A stretch of DNA of 9,832 bases. Source: Anaerolineales bacterium UBA6128 (GTDB lineage Bacteria > Chloroflexota > Anaerolineae > UBA1429). This document shows positions 6,114 through 9,832 of the stretch, piece after piece. The notes below the pieces were generated by a model. The model ran no database searches. It was not told where the DNA came from and saw nothing but the letters and a program-made list of their open reading frames with translations. Every line of letters starts with the position of its first letter. Position 1 is the stretch's first letter. Made by a program: the position numbers and the translations under genes. The DNA is taken from the NCBI GenBank assembly GCA_002423325.1, contig DIVQ01000075.1, positions 1-9,832 of the forward strand, given 5' to 3'.

Positions 6114-8366
6114 ATGGCAACGCTGTTGGCTACCGAAACCGTGGATGTCGCCCAGTTCGCGCCACTGGCGGAGCGCGTGCAGCGCTTCAAGGAGGCCAGC
6201 ATCGCGCGTGGCGCGGGCGATGTGGCGGTGCCGCGGGAGATCAACCTGACGCACGCCTTCTTTGAGCTCTACGCTGACCTGCCCTATTGGGAGCGCTACG
6301 CGCGCTCGGTGGCCTGGGCGCTGGAGGCCGAGGAGGTGCGCCTCTTTCCCGACGAGGCGCTGGTGGGCATGCTGTACCAGATGCCGCGTCCGCGTACGGA
6401 CGTTCCGGGAACAGATGCTCCCGCGGCCGCACGCGCCGCGGCGGCGCTGTGGGAGTTTTGGGCGCCCTGGACGCGCACGCGCCAGCGCCAGGAGGCAGAG
6501 ATCGAGCCCTACCTGCGTGTGGGCGGCGCGCCTGGGCACATCGGGTGGCGGTGGGACCGCATTCTGCAGCTGGGCATCGCGGGGCATATGGCCGACCTGC
6601 AAGCGCGGCTGGAGACGGCCCGCGACGACAAGGCGCGGCAGCTCTACCAGGGGGCGCTGATCCTGTGGGAGGCCGCGTTGCGCTGGAACGACCGCCATGT
6701 GACGGCGCTGCGCGCGGCGGCGAACGGGGCCTCGGGCGCGGAGCGCGACCGCTTGCAGGCGCTGGCGGCGCTTTGCGAGCGCGTGCCGCGCGATCCGGCG
6801 CGCAGCTTTCACGAGGCCGTGCAGAGCCACTATATGCAGCACCTGGCGATGATGATCGAGAGCCCCTATGGGGGCAACGGGCCGGGGCGGCTGGACTATT
6901 TCCTGTGGCCCTACCTGGAGCGCGATCTGGCGGCCGGCCGCACCACGCTGGAGCAGGCCAAGGCGCTGATCGACGAGTTGTTCCTGCGCTATCACGAGCG
7001 CTTGCACCACGGCGACGGCTGGGTGGAGGCTGTGATGGTCGGCGGGTCGCACCCCGACGGGCGCTCCTCGGTCAACCCGCTGTCGCATATCGTGATCGAG
7101 TCGATCGGCAGCCTCAACATCACACACCCCTCGGTCTATGCGCGCGTGCGCCCCGACGATCCGGCCGACTATGTCGACCTCAACGTGCGCTACTTGCTGC
7201 ATGGCGGCAACCGTGCCCAGGTCTACAACGAAGACGCCTGCCTTGGCGCGCTGACGCGCAGTGGGGTCAGCGTTGAGGACGCCACGATGTTCATGGCGGG
7301 CGGGTGCATGGAGATCAGCGCGCAGGGCACCAACAGCGACTCTAACTTTTCGTGCACACACAACGTCGCGAAGACGCTCGAGCTGGTGTTGAACGGAGGC
7401 GCCGATCTGCGCGATGGTCAGCAGGTGATCGCGGCGCGGCCCGACCTGACGGCCTATGCCACGTTCGAGGCGCTGTTCGCGGCGTTTGAGGACGAGTTGG
7501 AGCGCGAGTACGCCGTGATGACGCGCGCTCTGGATATCGCCAGCGAGAGCTATGCCGAGGTCCGCCCCTGCTATATGCTGTCCAGCCTGATCCTGGACTG
7601 TCTGCAACGCGGACGTGAGCAGCAGGATGGCGGCGCGCGCTACCACTACTATGGCTTTGCGCCGCTCGGCATCACCGCGGCTGCGGACGCGCTGACGGCC
7701 ATACGCATCGCCGTGTACGAGCAGGGCTTTGTGAGCGCCGATGAGCTGCTGGCGGCGTTGCGCGCCGACTATGTCGGCTACCAGCCGCTGCGTGAGCGGC
7801 TGAGCCGCCTGCCCAAGTACGGTATCGAGGATCCCTCTGCTGACGGCATGTGCAACCGCGTGTTGAACAGCGTGTGTCGCATCGCCACCGCACAACGCAA
7901 CCGTTGGGGCGGTCAGTTGCGCCCGATGGTGTTCAACTTTGTGTGGACGCCGGCCGCCAGCGCGCAGTTAGGGGCGCGCGCGGATGGCTCGCGCGCCGGC
8001 GAGATGATCGGCCAGGGGATGACGCCCCACAGTGCGGCGATGACCAATGGCATCACCGCGGCGCTCAACTCGTGCACTGGCCTGGACTATGCCTGTGTCT
8101 CGGGCGGGGCCACCACAATGTGGGATATGGACGCCGACTGGATCAACGCCGACCTGCTCAAGGCGCTGCTGCTGGCCTTCCTGCAGGGGGGCGGGATGAT
8201 CTTTCAGGGCAATATGACCAGTGTCCGACAACTCGAGGATGCATACGCGCATCCGGAGCGTTACCCCAACCTGATTGTGCGCGTGGGCGGCTTTTCAGCG
8301 CGCTTTGCAACGCTCGACAGGGCGGTGCAGAAGGAGATCCTTGAGCGACGTCGCCACTCCGGATGA
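6114..8366 (+). CDS. Glycyl radical enzyme, pyruvate formate-lyase superfamily (lyase/dehydratase type)
   Basis: A 750-residue glycyl radical enzyme. The C-terminal box IVRVGGFSARF (721-731) carries the radical-bearing glycine, Gly726. The active-site loop MFMAGGCMEI (392-401) gives Cys398 and Glu400: the C-x-E pair of the eliminating enzymes (glycerol and propanediol dehydratases, choline and isethionate lyases, hydroxyproline dehydratase), not the Cys-Cys pair of true pyruvate formate-lyase. Other family marks are SPYGGNGPGRLDYFLWPY (250-267), KYGIEDPSAD (568-577) and TPHSAAMTNGITAALNS (637-653). The enzyme would abstract hydrogen from a bound substrate and trigger C-O, C-N, C-S or C-C cleavage in the absence of oxygen. 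A radical-SAM activating enzyme is required, but none is encoded in the window. The RpiR-type regulator gene overlaps its 3' end by 26 bp. Sugar-related neighbours suggest a polyol or sugar-derived substrate; the reaction is not determinable from sequence alone. Confidence 0.92.
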   Translation: MATLLATETVDVAQFAPLAERVQRFKEASIARGAGDVAVPREINLTHAFFELYADLPYWERYARSVAWALEAEEVRLFPDEALVGMLYQMPRPRTDVPGTDAPAAARAAAALWEFWAPWTRTRQRQEAEIEPYLRVGGAPGHIGWRWDRILQLGIAGHMADLQARLETARDDKARQLYQGALILWEAALRWNDRHVTALRAAANGASGAERDRLQALAALCERVPRDPARSFHEAVQSHYMQHLAMMIESPYGGNGPGRLDYFLWPYLERDLAAGRTTLEQAKALIDELFLRYHERLHHGDGWVEAVMVGGSHPDGRSSVNPLSHIVIESIGSLNITHPSVYARVRPDDPADYVDLNVRYLLHGGNRAQVYNEDACLGALTRSGVSVEDATMFMAGGCMEISAQGTNSDSNFSCTHNVAKTLELVLNGGADLRDGQQVIAARPDLTAYATFEALFAAFEDELEREYAVMTRALDIASESYAEVRPCYMLSSLILDCLQRGREQQDGGARYHYYGFAPLGITAAADALTAIRIAVYEQGFVSADELLAALRADYVGYQPLRERLSRLPKYGIEDPSADGMCNRVLNSVCRIATAQRNRWGGQLRPMVFNFVWTPAASAQLGARADGSRAGEMIGQGMTPHSAAMTNGITAALNSCTGLDYACVSGGATTMWDMDADWINADLLKALLLAFLQGGGMIFQGNMTSVRQLEDAYAHPERYPNLIVRVGGFSARFATLDRAVQKEILERRRHSG
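8331..8336 (+). promoter_or_regulatory. Ribosome binding site selecting a TTG start
   Basis: AAGGAG sits inside the last codons of the radical enzyme gene, 4 nt before the in-frame TTG at 8341. No ATG near this place fits the family's N-terminus, so this site decides the start of the regulator gene and implies translational coupling. Confidence 0.65.
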
Positions 8367-9207
8367 TGGGCTGGGTGTGCTGGACCGGGTGCGGCAGGTC
8401 TACCCGCAGCTCACCAAGAGCCAGAAGCGCCTGGCCGACTATGTCCTCGCGTCGTACCGCGAGGCGGCCTTCATGACCGCTACCAATCTCGCGCAGGCTT
8501 TGCAGCTCAACGAGGCGACGGTGGTGCGCTTTGCGCAGCGCGTGGGCTACAAGGGCTACCCGGGCCTGGTGGACGAGATGCGCGCGCTGGTGCGCGACGA
8601 ACTGCAGGGGCGTGCCGTTAACGAGGCGCCCCAGGCAGGCGGCGCGTTCTATGGGGTGCTGCACGCGCAGGTGGAGGCCTTGCAGCGCGCCGAGACGCGT
8701 CTGCCGCCGACTCTGATGCGCGAGACGCTGGTACTGCTGCGTCAAGCGCGCGAGGTGTATGTGGTGGGGCAGGGGATCTCATCCTCGTTGGCGCAACTGC
8801 TGGCCGAGCTGGCGCGCTTTGTGGGCCTCAAGGCCACGGTGGCGGCGGCCGATGCGCTGGGCCTGGCTCTGTCGCTGGCTGACCTGGACGAGCATTGCGC
8901 GATGGTGGCCGTGGCGGCCGGGCCGCCCAGTGAGGAGACGGCCAACGCGCTGCGGTATGCGCGCGAGCGCGGGGCGCGCACGCTGGCCTTTACCTGGTCG
9001 CTGACCTCGCCCGTGGCGCAGGCGGCCGATCTGGCGGTGCTGTGCGCGGCGCCCGAGGTGTCGCCGCTGACCTCGGTCGGCGTGATGGCCGGCCTTATCG
9101 ACGCGGTGCTGCAGACCTTGGCCGCGGAGAACGTCGAGGGGGTCCAGGCGCGCCTGGAGCGTTACGTGCAGGCGCGCGATTACCTGCTGGCACGCAAGCG
9201 GCGCTAA
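8341..9207 (+). CDS. RpiR/MurR-family transcriptional regulator (HTH + SIS)
   Basis: From the TTG at 8341 this is a 288-residue protein, the usual size for the RpiR/MurR family. The N-terminal helix-turn-helix domain covers about residues 10-85 (TKSQKRLADYVLAS at 25-38, then LNEATVVRFAQRVGYKGYP at 56-74, the family's recognition-helix region). The sugar-phosphate-binding SIS domain covers about 128-260 (REVYVVGQGISSSLAQLLAE at 137-156, GARTLAFTWSLTSPVAQAAD at 211-230). Such proteins repress or activate sugar or amino-sugar catabolic genes in response to a phosphosugar. Overlap with the radical enzyme gene suggests it controls that enzyme, and perhaps the arabinofuranosidase. An upstream ATG at 8275 would add 22 residues that merely read the other frame of the enzyme's C-terminus, so I reject it. 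The effector is unknown. Confidence 0.9.
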   Translation: MSDVATPDDGLGVLDRVRQVYPQLTKSQKRLADYVLASYREAAFMTATNLAQALQLNEATVVRFAQRVGYKGYPGLVDEMRALVRDELQGRAVNEAPQAGGAFYGVLHAQVEALQRAETRLPPTLMRETLVLLRQAREVYVVGQGISSSLAQLLAELARFVGLKATVAAADALGLALSLADLDEHCAMVAVAAGPPSEETANALRYARERGARTLAFTWSLTSPVAQAADLAVLCAAPEVSPLTSVGVMAGLIDAVLQTLAAENVEGVQARLERYVQARDYLLARKRR

Positions 9208-9224
9208 CGACGCCAGCGATACGC

Positions 9225-9267
9225 TAACAAGAAAAGGGCCGAGCCGGTGCGGTGCCGTCTCGGCCTT
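9225..9267 (-). terminator. Intrinsic terminator downstream of 6S RNA
   Basis: Arms at 9235-9243 and 9259-9267 form a 9-bp stem with the core GGCCGAG/CTCGGCC and a small CGG/CCG helix in the loop. Read on the minus strand, it is followed at once by TTTTCTTGTT, a proper U-tract. On the plus strand only TTGTGG follows weakly (TTGTGG includes stem bases), so it should stop 6S-side transcription better than transcription of the regulator gene, whose stop codon lies 27 bp before the stem. Confidence 0.7.
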
Positions 9268-9324
9268 GTGGCCAACGCGCCGCCTGTGCTCTGCCCTACA
9301 TGCAGCCCTGTCTTCGGACAAAGC

Positions 9325-9508
9325 GCAACCCCCGCAATGCCGTGTGCCCTCAAGCGTCTTGAACCTGCGAATGCAGGTGGGTGCCTTCCGGCGGTAGACA
9401 GACGGACGTCGCTAGACGGACGGCTGCACAGCCGCGCTGGATTCCAGCTCCCTAGACGAATCTGTTGGCTCAAAACATTCGAGGCATCACGTACATCACA
9501 GGAGTTGC
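9325..9508 (-). ncRNA. ssrS: 6S RNA (RNA polymerase-binding regulatory RNA)
   Basis: 6S RNA binds the housekeeping RNA polymerase holoenzyme by mimicking an open promoter and damps transcription in stationary phase. On the minus strand the predicted molecule runs from G9508 to C9325, 184 nt, the same length as the E. coli RNA. Its ends pair: GCAACTCC (nt 1-8) with GGGGTTGC, continuing without interruption for 16 bp including G-U pairs, followed by GUG/CAC and CCUC/GAGG helices. A 5' bubble strand (about nt 29-43) follows, then the apical arm with ACAGA/UCUGU, CGUC/GACG and UAG/CUA pairs. The 3' bubble side holds the small hairpin ACCTGC-ATTC-GCAGGT (9363-9378), then TTCAAG, then a CGGCAT element, matching the order in E. 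coli 6S (CACCUUGAACC..GGUUCAAGGG..GGCGGCAUCU). A promoter is correctly placed. The exact ends are inferred. Confidence 0.9.
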
Positions 9509-9514
9509 AGGCTT

Positions 9515-9543
9515 AGGATACACAAATCCGGCCGGAAAGGCAA
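9515..9543 (-). promoter_or_regulatory. Sigma70-type promoter of 6S RNA
   Basis: On the minus strand TTGCCT (9543-9538) and TATCCT (9520-9515) are separated by 17 bp. Six bases after the -10 box comes G9508, the first base of the 6S closing stem. The promoter and the RNA fold were found separately and agree on the 5' end. Confidence 0.8.
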
Positions 9544-9606
9544 ATCACGACCGCGGCCTGGCCTGGCATGTCCGCGACGGCGGGCATCCCGTGCAGGTTG
9601 CCACGG

Positions 9607-9651
9607 AAAACGGCCCGGCTGGATGAGGTGTTGCCTCGCTCAACCGGGCCG
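9607..9651 (-). terminator. Intrinsic terminator of aspS
   Basis: CGGCCCGG (9611-9618) pairs with CCGGGCCG (9644-9651); the loop has a further GAGG/CCTC helix (9625-9628, 9634-9637). On the minus strand the stem is followed by TTTTCC. It begins 18 bp after the aspS stop codon and separates aspS from the 6S promoter. Confidence 0.85.
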
Positions 9652-9669
9652 CTGTGTGCGTGCCGGATC

Positions 9670-9832
9670 CTAGGACAGGTCCAGTTTGATGTGCAGTTCC
9701 TTGAGTTGGCGCTCCGAGATGGTCGAGGGCGCCTGCGTCATCAGGTCTACGGCGCTCTGCGTCTTGGGGAAGGCCATCACCTCGCGGATATTGGGCTCGC
9801 CGGCCAGCAGCATCACCAGGCGGTCGATGCCG
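9670..9832 (-). CDS. aspS: Aspartyl-tRNA synthetase, C-terminal end (partial)
   Basis: Only the last 53 residues are present; the gene continues beyond the right edge. They begin GIDRLVMLLAGEPNIREVMA, which is class II synthetase motif 3 (the G-x-D-R with its ATP-contacting Arg), followed by FPKTQSAVDLM and APSTISERQLKELHIKL, the highly conserved bacterial AspRS ending. The enzyme charges tRNA-Asp (or tRNA-Asp and tRNA-Asn in non-discriminating forms; this fragment cannot tell them apart). It stops with TAG at 9672-9670 and is followed by a good intrinsic terminator. It is transcribed towards the sugar-catabolism genes and is not part of their operon. Confidence 0.95.
   Translation of the reverse strand, partial: GIDRLVMLLAGEPNIREVMAFPKTQSAVDLMTQAPSTISERQLKELHIKLDLS

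Noticed and set aside
6042..7895. Minus-strand open frame (617 codons) opposite the glycyl radical enzyme
   Set aside because: The opposite strand carries all glycyl radical motifs; this frame is another GC-rich shadow and runs into the palindromic repeats.
8275..8340. Upstream ATG start for the RpiR-type regulator
   Set aside because: The added residues overlap the radical-glycine coding region in another frame and match nothing; the TTG at 8341 has AAGGAG in front and gives the normal family length.
9204..9473. Minus-strand 89-codon open frame
   Set aside because: It lies inside the 6S RNA and its terminator, has no family resemblance and no ribosome binding site of note.
9325..9508. tmRNA, RNase P RNA or riboswitch as the identity of this structured RNA
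   Set aside because: There is no tRNA-like end or tag reading frame, no GAGGAAAGTCCGGGC-type RNase P core, and no downstream gene on the same strand for a riboswitch to control.

Overview
The window is GC-rich bacterial DNA, densely packed with genes. It carries seven plus-strand protein genes, the 3' end of a minus-strand aspartyl-tRNA synthetase gene (aspS), and a minus-strand non-coding RNA gene that I identify as 6S RNA. The organism is most likely an anaerobic or facultatively anaerobic environmental bacterium: it has a glycyl radical enzyme, which oxygen destroys, together with sugar-catabolism genes. GC-rich C/T-G/A palindromic repeats of the kind at 5894-6087, and this style of gene mix, recall Chloroflexota. 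That assignment is an inference, not a demonstration.

Region 1 (16-4326) is a tight plus-strand cluster: a VTC-domain polyphosphate polymerase-like protein, a sialidase-fold (BNR/Asp-box) protein, a membrane acyltransferase of family 3, and a uroporphyrinogen decarboxylase (URO-D)-superfamily protein with an altered metal-site motif. The spacings are 8 bp, 42 bp and an 8-bp overlap, so the genes are probably co-transcribed from a promoter left of the window. Region 2 (4327-5889) has a good sigma70-type promoter followed by an intracellular GH51 alpha-L-arabinofuranosidase. Region 3 (5889-6113) is a non-coding spacer with three copies of a palindromic repeat at a regular 71-72 bp spacing. Region 4 (6114-9207) is a two-gene unit: a glycyl radical enzyme of the dehydratase/lyase type, with no activating enzyme in the window, and an RpiR/MurR-type sugar-phosphate-responsive regulator. 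The regulator starts at a TTG codon inside the end of the enzyme gene.

Region 5 (9208-9669) has 462 bp without a protein gene but is not empty. On the minus strand, read right to left, it holds the aspS intrinsic terminator, a TTGCCT-17-TATCCT promoter, a 184-nt 6S RNA with its closing stem, central bubble and 3' bubble hairpin, and a second intrinsic terminator. The 6S RNA therefore lies convergent to the regulator gene. No clear plus-strand terminator with a U-tract follows the regulator, so read-through would produce RNA antisense to 6S.

Together the genes suggest a carbohydrate-use locus (arabinosidase, sialidase-like hydrolase, radical enzyme on a probable polyol or sugar-derived substrate, sugar-phosphate regulator) beside a housekeeping segment (6S RNA, aspS). 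The strongest result is the 6S RNA. The least explained protein is the orphan glycyl radical enzyme.
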